Shown piece after piece: positions 32,570-40,336 of a DNA stretch of 64,000 nt (position 1 is its first letter; each line of letters begins with the position of its first letter). Both the position numbers and the translations under genes were made by a program. The notes under the pieces are model-generated. The model saw only the letters and a list, made by a program, of their open reading frames with translations. It was not told the DNA's origin and did not search any database. Origin of the DNA: Salinimicrobium sp963739625 (GTDB lineage Bacteria > Bacteroidota > Bacteroidia > Flavobacteriales > Flavobacteriaceae); the NCBI GenBank assembly GCA_963739625.1, contig CAVUAU010000015.1:62001-126000 (forward strand), in the 5' to 3' direction.

Positions 32570-33661
32570 ATGAAAACAGCTGATCTTCAATATGTTTTGG
32601 CGCTGCAGCACATCCCTAACCTGGGTGATGCTTCGGCTAAAAAACTCATTCGTTATGCGGGTTCTGCTGAAGCTGTCTTAAAGGAGAAAAAGAGTGCATT
32701 ATTAAAAATTGATGGGGTGGGTGCACATAAACTTCAAGGTCTTTTTGATGCCGAACATTTACAGGCGGCCGAAAAAGAACTGGATTTTATTAACAAGAAC
32801 GAGATCCAGTGCCTTTACTATAAAGACGATGATTATCCCGAAAAACTGAAACATTGTCCCGATGGTCCCATTCTAATCTTTTCGAGAGGGAATATTGACC
32901 TGGAACGAAAAAAGATCATCAGCATTGTTGGTACCCGCAGGGCGACAATACAGGGAACGCGATTTTGCGAACAGTTGATTGAAGAACTGGCGCCTTTAGA
33001 TCCCGTCATTGTTTCAGGTTTCGCGTACGGGATAGATATTGCTGCTCAAAAAGCTGCAATGGAGCGCGGTTTGCAAACCATCGGCTGCCTGGCGCATGGG
33101 CTTAACCAAATCTATCCACAGGCTCACCATAAATATGTAAAGAAGATCGAGGAAAATGGAGGCTTTTTCTCGGATTTTTGGAGTACAGACGTTTTTGACC
33201 GTAACAATTTCCTCAAGAGGAACCGTATTATTGCCGGTCTCAGCGAAGCAACCGTGGTTGTCGAAAGTGCCGAAAAAGGCGGATCTCTGGTCACAGCAGA
33301 TATTGCCAATTCTTACAACCGTGAAGTTTTTGCTGTACCCGGTCGTCCGTCAGATCCTCAAAGCAAGGGATGCAATATGCTCCTCAAGTCGCAGCAGGCG
33401 CATGTGCTTACCTCTGCCGCAGATCTTGTTTACATGCTTAACTGGCAGCTTAGGGAAGAGGCGAAACCGGTGCAGAAACAGCTTTTTGTAGAACTCGAAG
33501 AAGAGGAACAGCTACTTTATGGTTTTCTGAAGGAGAATGGAAAGGAACAACTTGACTTGATCGCCCTTAATTGCAGTATCCCCACCTTTAAAGCAGCCAC
33601 ACTTTTGCTGAACATGGAACTTAAAGGCGTCATAAGACCTCTGCCCGGTAAACTTATTTGA
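32570..33661 (+). CDS. dprA: DNA-processing protein A
   Basis: A 363-residue protein that loads RecA onto incoming single-stranded DNA during natural transformation. A helix-hairpin-helix-like N-terminus (IPNLGDASAKKLIRYAG) is followed by the Rossmann-like DprA core: ISIVGTRRATIQGTRFCEQL, VSGFAYGIDIAAQKAA, KRNRIIAGLSEATVVVESAE and GSLVTADIA. A C-terminal winged-helix-like DML1 domain follows. It converges on trpS with a 6-nt gap. Its presence suggests, but does not prove, competence. Confidence 0.95.
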   Translation: MKTADLQYVLALQHIPNLGDASAKKLIRYAGSAEAVLKEKKSALLKIDGVGAHKLQGLFDAEHLQAAEKELDFINKNEIQCLYYKDDDYPEKLKHCPDGPILIFSRGNIDLERKKIISIVGTRRATIQGTRFCEQLIEELAPLDPVIVSGFAYGIDIAAQKAAMERGLQTIGCLAHGLNQIYPQAHHKYVKKIEENGGFFSDFWSTDVFDRNNFLKRNRIIAGLSEATVVVESAEKGGSLVTADIANSYNREVFAVPGRPSDPQSKGCNMLLKSQQAHVLTSAADLVYMLNWQLREEAKPVQKQLFVELEEEEQLLYGFLKENGKEQLDLIALNCSIPTFKAATLLLNMELKGVIRPLPGKLI

Positions 33662-33667
33662 AGCAGT

Positions 33668-34636
33668 TTAATAACCCAATTTCTCCCGAACTCTTTTCAG
33701 GACTACATCGGCAGTTTTTTTCGCTTTTTCGGCACCTACAGAAAGTGCAGCTTCGATTTTCTCGGGATGTTCCATGTAGTGATGGTATTTCTCCCTTTCT
33801 ACTTTGAACTTCTCAGCGACCAGCTCATAAAGGGCCTGCTTGGCATGCCCGTAACCATAATTTCCACCTTCGTAATTGCTTCTCATTTCGGCCACCTGTT
33901 CTTTTGAAGCCAACAATTTAAAAATGTTGAAAACATTACAGGTGTCAGGGTTTTTTGGCTCTTCAAGGGGAGTACTGTCGGTTTGAATTGCCATGATCTG
34001 CTTGCGCAGTTTTTTATCAGTAAGGAAGATATTTATCGTGTTGCCCTTAGATTTGCTCATTTTTGCACCATCTGTACCCGGTACATACATGGTTTCTTCT
34101 GCGACTTTAGCTTCGGGCATTACAAAGGTTTCGCCCATCTTATTGTGAAAACGTGAAGCCACATCGCGGGTGATCTCCAGGTGCTGAAGTTGATCTTTTC
34201 CTACCGGCACAATCTCAGCATCATAAAGCAGGATATCTGCTGCCATGAGCATGGGATATTCAAAAAGCCCCGCGTTCACATCTTCAAGCCGGTCTGCTTT
34301 GTCTTTAAAAGAGTGGGCGAGCGTAAGCCTTTGAAATGGAAAAAAACAGCTCAAATACCAGGATAATTCAGCTACCTGTGGAATATCACTTTGCCTGTAA
34401 AAAACAGATTTTTCAATGTCCAGTCCAAAGGCAAGCCAGGTTGCAGCCGTAGAAAGTGTATTCTCCTTCATGATCTTTGCGTCTTTGATCTGCGTGAGGG
34501 TATGAAGGTTGGCGATAAAAAGGAAGGAATCATTTTTTGGATCGTTGGCCATTTCAACTGCCGGGATGATCGCTCCTAAAATGTTTCCCAAATGTGGTGT
34601 TCCTGTGCTTTGAATTCCTGTAAGTATTCTGGACAT
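33668..34636 (-). CDS. trpS: Tryptophan--tRNA ligase
   Basis: A 322-residue class I aminoacyl-tRNA synthetase charging tRNA-Trp. RILTGIQSTGTPHLGNILGA contains the HIGH-type motif (HLGN), and KMSKSKGN is the second catalytic signature. The frame is open to 34660 with a GTG, but that codon lies inside the -7 box (34658-34665), so the ATG at 34636 is the start. Length is normal. Confidence 0.96.
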   Translation of the reverse strand: MSRILTGIQSTGTPHLGNILGAIIPAVEMANDPKNDSFLFIANLHTLTQIKDAKIMKENTLSTAATWLAFGLDIEKSVFYRQSDIPQVAELSWYLSCFFPFQRLTLAHSFKDKADRLEDVNAGLFEYPMLMAADILLYDAEIVPVGKDQLQHLEITRDVASRFHNKMGETFVMPEAKVAEETMYVPGTDGAKMSKSKGNTINIFLTDKKLRKQIMAIQTDSTPLEEPKNPDTCNVFNIFKLLASKEQVAEMRSNYEGGNYGYGHAKQALYELVAEKFKVEREKYHHYMEHPEKIEAALSVGAEKAKKTADVVLKRVREKLGY

Positions 34637-34657
34637 GGGCTTTTTCTGATTTTTGCA

Positions 34658-34665
34658 CAAAGGTA
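34658..34665 (-). promoter_or_regulatory. -7 promoter box for trpS
   Basis: The minus strand reads TACCTTTG, a full match, 21 nt upstream of the corrected trpS start. Confidence 0.6.
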
Positions 34666-34698
34666 TCCATTTTAGAGAATTCCTTCAATCCAATTCCC

Positions 34699-34706
34699 TA
34701 TTTTTG
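34699..34706 (+). promoter_or_regulatory. -7 promoter box for the acyltransferase gene
   Basis: TATTTTTG matches TAnnTTTG. The ATG follows after only 7 nt, so transcription from here would give a leaderless mRNA; the alternative is that the match is fortuitous. Confidence 0.4.
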
Positions 34707-34713
34707 GTACCAT

Positions 34714-35454
34714 ATGCGATTCTTGCGGCACTTCCTCATCCTCTTGTGGCGAATATGGTTCTATATTCTCATGGCAGTGCCAATCATCCTTTTTTTGCCG
34801 GTTTTGCTGATTGTAACCTCGCGCACCAGATTTTATCCCTATTTTTTTATGATTGCCCGGTTTTGGGCGGCCTTTATCCTCTACGGGATGGGCTTTTATC
34901 CAAAGATCAAGCGCGAACAGCGGCTTGAAAAGGGCAAAAGTTATATGATCGTCGCCAATCACACCTCCATGGCCGATATCATGTTGATGCTGGTGACACT
35001 GCGGAATCCATTTGTTTTCGTCGGAAAAAAAGAGCTGGTCAAAATTCCCATTTTTGGATACTTTTATAAACGTACCTGTATCCTCGTTGACCGCGGAAAT
35101 CAAAGAAGTAGAAAAGAAGTTTTTGATCGGGCACAGCGGCGGCTAAAGTCGGGGACGAGTATTTGTATTTTTCCCGAAGGTGGCGTGCCAGACGATCTTG
35201 ATGTGGTGCTGGATACCTTTAAAGACGGCGCCTTCAGGCTGGCCATTGATCACCAGATCCCTATCGTGCCAATGATCTTTTACGACAACAAGAAACGCTT
35301 TCCATACGTGTTTACTAAAGGCAGTCCCGGGCAAATGAGGGTGAAAGTGAAGCCCTTCCTGTGCACCAAAGGAAAAACGCAGGATGACAAAAGAGCATTA
35401 CGGGAACAAACCCGGGAGCTCATCCTGGAAGAGCTTCAAAAAGGGCATTTTTAG
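34714..35454 (+). CDS. 1-acyl-sn-glycerol-3-phosphate acyltransferase
   Basis: A 246-residue inner-membrane enzyme of the PlsC family that acylates lysophosphatidic acid in phospholipid synthesis. A hydrophobic N-terminus (residues 7-35) is followed by the catalytic NHTSMAD (HX4D) box and the FPEGGVP substrate-binding box. The last 4 nt overlap the end of the convergent beta-barrel gene. Acyl specificity is unknown; a lyso-ornithine or other lipid acyltransferase is a less likely alternative. Confidence 0.9.
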   Translation: MRFLRHFLILLWRIWFYILMAVPIILFLPVLLIVTSRTRFYPYFFMIARFWAAFILYGMGFYPKIKREQRLEKGKSYMIVANHTSMADIMLMLVTLRNPFVFVGKKELVKIPIFGYFYKRTCILVDRGNQRSRKEVFDRAQRRLKSGTSICIFPEGGVPDDLDVVLDTFKDGAFRLAIDHQIPIVPMIFYDNKKRFPYVFTKGSPGQMRVKVKPFLCTKGKTQDDKRALREQTRELILEELQKGHF

Positions 35455-36737
35455 AACTTGAAGCTAAATCCTGAATAAATTCCGAAGTAGTAGGGTTGTG
35501 TTCCGGGAGAGACAGAATTAAACGTGTTAAGCTGGTACTTAAGCATGGGCTCAAAATTCAGCTTAAATTTATCTGAAAGGTTGTAGTCCAGCCCCAGTCC
35601 AATATTCGTGCTAAAGCTAATCTGGTTGAGGTTGTTAGCCTTCCCGGTAGCGGTAATGTCTCCGGTTTGCACATAAATGTTGTTCTGGTCAAGAAATAAC
35701 GTGCTGGCACCCCCAATTACATTAAGCTCAAACCGGTTGTCAATAAGATTATATTCCAGCTCAACCGGCACTTCTATAAAACCCATTTCCTGGTTTAGGT
35801 TGCCTCCAACCAAATTGCCGGCAACCGTTCTTTCTGTCGAACTTCTTGCTGTTTTCGCGCCATCGCCAAGTTCGGCGGACTGGCTTATATCAATATTTTC
35901 ACTCACTGCTTTTACATCCATTCCGCTGATTGGTACAGGCCCAATAATGGCAGTGTAAGAAACACCGTTGGTGTTGTAGCTCATATTCACCTTGTTCACT
36001 CCCGACCGAATTTTGAATTTATCAGAAATGGCATAAGCTATATTGATCCCGTAGGAGTAAGTGATCTCACTCTGGCCGCTGTTGTTGTTGAATTGGGGAT
36101 CAAGAAAACTGCCTTTCCCAAAGTTGCCGTAGTAAATTGGCGCAGCGTGAGTGGTAATCTCAAAATTTCCTTCGGAAGTTGCAACAGCAACATCATTTTT
36201 CTGTTTTGCCAGCTCGTCAAAAAGGGATCTTTTGGTGATGAGTTGATGTTTCTTAGGTTGTTTTATATCGACTTCGGAAGAAGAAATATTTTTCTTTTCT
36301 GCAGCCTTGACTTCTTGTGAAGTGACTATTTTGCCCGAAGTTAATTCTGAAGTTTTTCTTAGGCCTGAAGGTCTTTGCTTTTTAGACTTTTTGGAAACAG
36401 GATCGGGATTTAGGTCATTTGGTTCAGCTTCTTCCGAAGCAATCTCTTCCCCGGGGAAGGCCTCAAAAAAGTCATTTTTGAAGCTTTCCTGTTCATTGCG
36501 ATCTACCACCTGCGGGTTGGATTGTACGGGAAAGATCCATTCCCCAATGAGCAGAATGAGCGTTAAAATTGCGGCAATGCCGGCCATACGTGACCAAAAT
36601 GGGGTGACGAGAGTCCTCCTTCTTTTATCTTCCTGAAGTTTTGTTGATATAGATCTCCAGACTTCCTCCCGGGGGGCGGCTTCAAAATCCTTGAATTTCT
36701 CCTGGTATATTCTGTCTATGTACTTCTTTTCTCTCAT
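35451..36737 (-). CDS. Membrane-anchored protein with C-terminal outer-membrane-type beta-barrel, coupled to an ECF sigma factor
   Basis: A 428-residue protein with an unusual layout. Residues 1-45 are charged and probably cytoplasmic (YIDRIYQEKFKDFEAAPREE); one inner-membrane helix lies near 50-70 (MAGIAAILTLILLIGEWIF); a long acidic then basic linker runs to about 185; the rest is a beta-barrel-like domain (ITYSYGINIAYAISDKFKIR, LGLDYNLSDKFKLNFEPML) ending in Phe. It starts where the ECF sigma gene stops (overlapping bases TAATG), so it is likely its anti-sigma partner. The barrel could alternatively stay in the periplasm. Exact family not recognised. Confidence 0.75.
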   Translation of the reverse strand: MREKKYIDRIYQEKFKDFEAAPREEVWRSISTKLQEDKRRRTLVTPFWSRMAGIAAILTLILLIGEWIFPVQSNPQVVDRNEQESFKNDFFEAFPGEEIASEEAEPNDLNPDPVSKKSKKQRPSGLRKTSELTSGKIVTSQEVKAAEKKNISSSEVDIKQPKKHQLITKRSLFDELAKQKNDVAVATSEGNFEITTHAAPIYYGNFGKGSFLDPQFNNNSGQSEITYSYGINIAYAISDKFKIRSGVNKVNMSYNTNGVSYTAIIGPVPISGMDVKAVSENIDISQSAELGDGAKTARSSTERTVAGNLVGGNLNQEMGFIEVPVELEYNLIDNRFELNVIGGASTLFLDQNNIYVQTGDITATGKANNLNQISFSTNIGLGLDYNLSDKFKLNFEPMLKYQLNTFNSVSPGTQPYYFGIYSGFSFKF

Positions 36738-37279
36738 TACATTGACCGCGCGGTAGATTTGAACAGGCTGGTTTCTATTTTTTCTTTGAGGATCACTCGC
36801 GCTCTAGCCAGGTTTGATTTTGATGTTCCCGTTGATATGTTCATGATCTCTGCAATCTCTTTGTGTGAAAAACCGTCCAGCACATACAGGTTAAATACCT
36901 GCCGGTATCTGTCTGGCAACTCCTGGATGATCTTCAGGAGAAAGTCTACCGGCACCGCGTCATCGTCAATTTCCAGCTCAGGCTCCTTAAGATGGTCTTC
37001 TCTAATTATTTCAAAAACTGTTTGTTTGCGGTACTTTTGAAGGGCAACGTTGATCGTGATCCTTTTCATCCATCCTTCAAAAGAACCTTTGTCCTTGTAT
37101 TGAGCGATCTTTTTAAATATCATCAAAAATGCATCCTGCAGGTTATCCTCGGCCTGCTGGTAATTCGCAGAATATTTTAGACATACCGGGAAAAGTTTGT
37201 GGGCATAAAGCCGGTAAAGCATTTCCTGGGCCTTTATATCCTGTTTTTTACATTTTTGAATGAGTTGTTTGATGCTCAA
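36737..37279 (-). CDS. ECF-type RNA polymerase sigma factor
   Basis: A 180-residue sigma-70 family protein of the extracytoplasmic function group. Region 2 includes YSANYQQAEDNLQDAFLMIF and FEGWMKRITINVAL; region 4 includes LPDRYRQVFNLYVLDGFSHK and EIAEIMNISTGTSKSNLARA, the helix-turn-helix for the -35 element. Region 1.1 and region 3 are absent as expected. It is preceded 10 nt upstream by a small lipoprotein gene and followed by the membrane-anchored barrel protein. It probably responds to an envelope signal. Confidence 0.93.
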   Translation of the reverse strand: MSIKQLIQKCKKQDIKAQEMLYRLYAHKLFPVCLKYSANYQQAEDNLQDAFLMIFKKIAQYKDKGSFEGWMKRITINVALQKYRKQTVFEIIREDHLKEPELEIDDDAVPVDFLLKIIQELPDRYRQVFNLYVLDGFSHKEIAEIMNISTGTSKSNLARARVILKEKIETSLFKSTARSM

Positions 37280-37289
37280 TAGTTCTGTT

Positions 37290-37709
37290 TTAGCTGCTGT
37301 TTGATTCTACGGGGATCTCAATTGTAAGGAATTGATCTTCTCCCTGTTCGTCCCGGCCCTGCCAGAACTTAAATATATAAAAATCTTCTTCTTCGGCAAC
37401 TATACGTATCCCGGTTTCCCCGGTGGTTTCAACTTGGGCGCAAACTCCATTAGAGTCAATGTAAGAAATCACACCTATAACAATGGCCCCATCAATCTCT
37501 TCTACACTGGTGGCTTTGTATTTGTGACAGGAGGTGGGAAGGCTATAGGTGAACAGCAGGTCGTAAGTTTCTCCTGCGATAAATTTATCGGGTAGGTTGG
37601 TGGAAATTATAGGCACCAGTTCAAAGGTCACATTTGATGACGGGTCCTCATCTATGCTGCATCCGGTAAAAAAAAATAGTAGGCTAAACGCGAAAAATAA
37701 TTTCCTCAT
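37290..37709 (-). CDS. Small lipoprotein upstream of the ECF sigma gene
   Basis: A 139-residue putative lipoprotein with signal FFAFSLLFFFTGCSIDED (lipid Cys at residue 17) and a beta-rich mature domain with four further features: NLPDKFIAGETYDLLFTYSL, two Cys residues that could pair (SCHKY, GVCAQV), and an acidic C-terminus. I recognise no named family. It is the first gene of the sigma/barrel operon (10-nt gap to the sigma gene), so it may sense or modulate the same envelope signal. Confidence 0.7.
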   Translation of the reverse strand: MRKLFFAFSLLFFFTGCSIDEDPSSNVTFELVPIISTNLPDKFIAGETYDLLFTYSLPTSCHKYKATSVEEIDGAIVIGVISYIDSNGVCAQVETTGETGIRIVAEEEDFYIFKFWQGRDEQGEDQFLTIEIPVESNSS

Positions 37710-37783
37710 CTCTTTAAAAGGGCAAAAAAGGGTTCTTTTAAATGAGATACAAAAACTTTGAAATGGTTGCGCTGAAAAAGAAA

Positions 37784-37807
37784 AAATCCCGAAAGATTCG
37801 GGATTTT
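37784..37807 (-). terminator. Terminator after recA
   Basis: AAAAATCCCGAA facing TTCGGGATTTTT with a short loop forms a strong hairpin directly downstream of recA, with A/T runs on both sides. It could also stop transcription in the opposite direction. Confidence 0.85.
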
Positions 37808-37811
37808 TAAC

Positions 37812-38825
37812 TTATGCTTTTGCGACTTTTATCGCGTCTTTGATCTTGGTTTCAAGCTCATCCATGAGGTCTGGATTGTCTTTTAGCAGGATTTTTACTG
37901 CATCACGACCCTGTCCAAGTTTTGTGTCTTCATAGCTAAACCAGGAACCGCTCTTCTTGATGATTTCGTAATCAACACCTATATCGATGATCTCTCCAAT
38001 CTTGGAAACTCCTTCGCCGTACATGATGTCGAACTCGGCAGTTTTAAATGGAGGTGCAACTTTGTTTTTCACAACTTTCACACGGGTCTTGTTCCCCTGT
38101 ACTTCGCTGTTGCTGTCTTTGATCTGCGTAGACCTTCTAATATCAAGCCTTACCGAAGCATAGAATTTAAGAGCATTTCCACCGGTTGTGGTCTCAGGAT
38201 TTCCAAACATCACCCCGATCTTCTCCCTCAACTGGTTGATGAAGATCACGGTACAGTGAGTTTTGCTGATGGAAGCCGTAAGCTTTCTAAGCGCTTGCGA
38301 CATAAGCCGCGCGTGCAATCCCATTTTTGAATCTCCCATTTCCCCTTCGATCTCGCTCTTTGGGGTAAGTGCCGCAACCGAGTCGATCACCACAATGTCG
38401 ATAGCTCCCGAACGAATCAGGTTATCTGCTATCTCCAGCGCCTGCTCCCCGTTGTCGGGTTGAGAAATGATAAGGTTCTCTAGATCTACGTTCAGCTTTT
38501 CTGCGTAAAAACGGTCGAAAGCATGTTCGGCATCTATAAAAGCAGCGATTCCGCCGGCTTTTTGAGCTTCCGCAATTGCGTGTAATGTAAGGGTGGTCTT
38601 TCCTGAAGATTCAGGACCGTATATTTCAATAACTCTTCCTCTTGGGTAACCGCCAACTCCCAGTGCAAGGTCAAGGCCAAGCGAACCGCTGGAAATCGCG
38701 TCGATATCCATTACGCTCTGGTCGCTCATCTTCATCACGGTGCCTTTTCCATAGGTCTTATCCATCTTGTCAAGAGTGAGTTTGAGGGCTTTTAATTTTG
38801 CTTCTTTTTCTTTCTCGTTGCTCAT
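37812..38825 (-). CDS. recA: Recombinase A
   Basis: A 337-residue ATP-dependent strand exchange protein acting in homologous recombination and DNA repair. Walker A GPESSGKTT, Walker B IVVIDSVAAL, the LMSQALRKLTASISKT region and GNALKFYASVRLDIRR are diagnostic. Length is normal and there is no intein. It ends in a strong terminator; its upstream region is shared with the small-ORF region on the other strand. I see no obvious SOS box. Confidence 0.98.
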   Translation of the reverse strand: MSNEKEKEAKLKALKLTLDKMDKTYGKGTVMKMSDQSVMDIDAISSGSLGLDLALGVGGYPRGRVIEIYGPESSGKTTLTLHAIAEAQKAGGIAAFIDAEHAFDRFYAEKLNVDLENLIISQPDNGEQALEIADNLIRSGAIDIVVIDSVAALTPKSEIEGEMGDSKMGLHARLMSQALRKLTASISKTHCTVIFINQLREKIGVMFGNPETTTGGNALKFYASVRLDIRRSTQIKDSNSEVQGNKTRVKVVKNKVAPPFKTAEFDIMYGEGVSKIGEIIDIGVDYEIIKKSGSWFSYEDTKLGQGRDAVKILLKDNPDLMDELETKIKDAIKVAKA

Positions 38826-38948
38826 TATTTCAACTTCTAATTATGTGATATTGCTGCTAAAATACTATAAGTTTTTATATGTGCATAAAATTAATACGCA
38901 ACCTTTTTTGCTTTTGCGCATCTATTAGGTAAAGCAACACATTACTAC

Positions 38949-39041
38949 ATGAAATTTTTAAGAAGAAATATTATTTTAAGTATTTCCGGTAGTTCTGCGG
39001 TGGTTAATTTGAGCTGCAGCTGCCGGGTGGACGGTGGCTAA
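38949..39041 (+). CDS. Small ORF of 30 codons ending in a Cys-Ser-Cys-Arg motif (possible leader peptide)
   Basis: ATG at 38949 to TAA at 39039-39041. The peptide begins MKFLRRNIILSISG and ends VNLSCSCRVDGG. It has a basic start, a hydrophobic middle and two Cys codons close to the end. The stop codon lies inside a 13-bp stem (39036-39092) and a terminator follows at 39104. This resembles amino-acid-sensing leader peptides, with cysteine as the sensed residue. Against a simple attenuator for trhO, a good promoter box (39146-39153) lies after the terminator. It is the only feature in the 363-nt gap between recA and trhO apart from these elements. Confidence 0.55.
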   Translation: MKFLRRNIILSISGSSAVVNLSCSCRVDGG

Positions 39042-39092
39042 CGTTATTTTTATTTTTAGTGAAAATTAAAAAATATCAATAACGAATTAGCC
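39036..39092 (+). promoter_or_regulatory. Stem overlapping the stop codon of the small ORF
   Basis: GGCTAACGTTATT (39036-39048) pairs with AATAACGAATTAGCC (39078-39092) giving 13 bp with a two-base bulge and an A/T-rich loop. A ribosome stalled on the Cys codons at 39017-39028 or terminating at 39041 would stop this stem from forming, so it could couple translation of the small ORF to RNA folding. Confidence 0.5.
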
Positions 39093-39103
39093 GTTCGAAA
39101 AAA

Positions 39104-39133
39104 AATGCCTCGATGACCATCGGGGCATTTTTT
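39104..39133 (+). terminator. Terminator between the small ORF and trhO
   Basis: AATGCCTCGAT-GACC-ATCGGGGCATT forms an 11-bp stem with one G-U pair, followed by TTTTTT. It separates the small-ORF transcript from trhO. Confidence 0.85.
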
Positions 39134-39145
39134 CATTTAAACCTG

Positions 39146-39153
39146 TATCTTTG
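39146..39153 (+). promoter_or_regulatory. -7 promoter box for trhO
   Basis: TATCTTTG matches TAnnTTTG, 35 nt upstream of the ATG at 39189 and downstream of the terminator. Confidence 0.6.
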
Positions 39154-39188
39154 CAGCAAATTCTTTAACCTTAAAACATTAGTATAGC

Positions 39189-40220
39189 ATGCAACTGTAC
39201 AATAAATTAAGCGCTAAAGAAAGGGAAGCTCTGCTTGAAGAGGCCGGGGAGGACCGGCTTACGCTCTCTTTCTATCAATACGCAAAGATCGGGAATCCAG
39301 AAATTTTCCGAAATCACCTTTTTATAGCCTGGGACGAAATGGAAGTTCTTGGCCGCATTTATGTAGCTCACGAAGGAATAAATGCCCAACTTTCTGTTCC
39401 TGCCAGGAACTTCAATAAATTCAAAGATTTCCTCGACGGAATCTATTTTCTGAAGGATGTTCGCCTGAATATCGCCATTGAGCATGACCTTAAATCTTTC
39501 CTGAAACTGAAGGTAAAAGTGAGAGATAAGATCCTTGCCGATGGTCTCAACGATGATACTTTTGATGTCACCAACAAAGGCGTGCATGTGGATGCTCAAA
39601 AGTTCAATGAATTACTTGATGATCCCAACACCATTCTGGTGGACATGCGAAACCACTATGAAAGTGAGATCGGGCATTTTAAAGGCGCTATGACTCCAGA
39701 TGTTGACACCTTTAGAGATAGCCTTGATATTATTGAAAAAGACATTCAGGATCACAAGGAGGACAAAAATCTTGTAATGTATTGTACCGGTGGAATTCGC
39801 TGTGAGAAGGCAAGCGCTTACTACAAGCATAAAGGCTTTAAAAAGGTTTTTCAACTGGAAGGCGGGATCATTGAATATGCGAGACAGGTAGAAAATCTTA
39901 GGCTGGAGAATAAATTTTTGGGCAAAAATTTCGTTTTTGACCATAGAAGGGGAGAACGCATTAGTGAAGAGGTAATTTCAAACTGTCATCAATGTGGAAA
40001 ACCTTGTGACACACATGTGAATTGTGCCAATGAGGCTTGTCATCTTTTGTTTATACAATGCGAGGAATGTGCTGCCAAAATGGAAAATTGCTGCTCGAGC
40101 GATTGTAAAGAGATTGCCGCTTTGCCTTATGAGGAGCAAAAGGCGTTGCGAAAGGGCAAAGGAAATTCCAACAAGATCTTTAAAAAAGGTCGTTCTGAGG
40201 TGCTTACCTACAAACGTTGA
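39189..40220 (+). CDS. trhO: tRNA uridine(34) hydroxylase, rhodanese family
   Basis: A 343-residue protein of the TrhO (YceA) family, which makes 5-hydroxyuridine at position 34 of certain tRNAs using oxygen. The N-terminal acylphosphatase-like domain (IYVAHEGINAQLSVP) precedes a rhodanese domain (about residues 128-225) with catalytic Cys199 in VMYCTGGIRCEKA. The Cys-rich C-terminus (CHQCGKPC, CANEAC, CEECAAKMENCC) probably binds a metal. Length is normal. It is followed after a 116-nt gap by ricT. Confidence 0.92.
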   Translation: MQLYNKLSAKEREALLEEAGEDRLTLSFYQYAKIGNPEIFRNHLFIAWDEMEVLGRIYVAHEGINAQLSVPARNFNKFKDFLDGIYFLKDVRLNIAIEHDLKSFLKLKVKVRDKILADGLNDDTFDVTNKGVHVDAQKFNELLDDPNTILVDMRNHYESEIGHFKGAMTPDVDTFRDSLDIIEKDIQDHKEDKNLVMYCTGGIRCEKASAYYKHKGFKKVFQLEGGIIEYARQVENLRLENKFLGKNFVFDHRRGERISEEVISNCHQCGKPCDTHVNCANEACHLLFIQCEECAAKMENCCSSDCKEIAALPYEEQKALRKGKGNSNKIFKKGRSEVLTYKR

Positions 40221-40336
40221 CAATTCATTTGTAAACAAGGCGTTCCATAAATAATGGTATATTTACCTCAATAGTTTTATTAATTTTTTCAATCCGAAGC
40301 TTACGAGCAGCTTCAGGATTTCAATATATATAGATT

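Noticed and set aside
39146..39188. Simple attenuation of trhO by the small ORF
   Set aside because: A full -7 box lies between the terminator and trhO, so trhO does not need read-through. The leader idea is kept only as one option.
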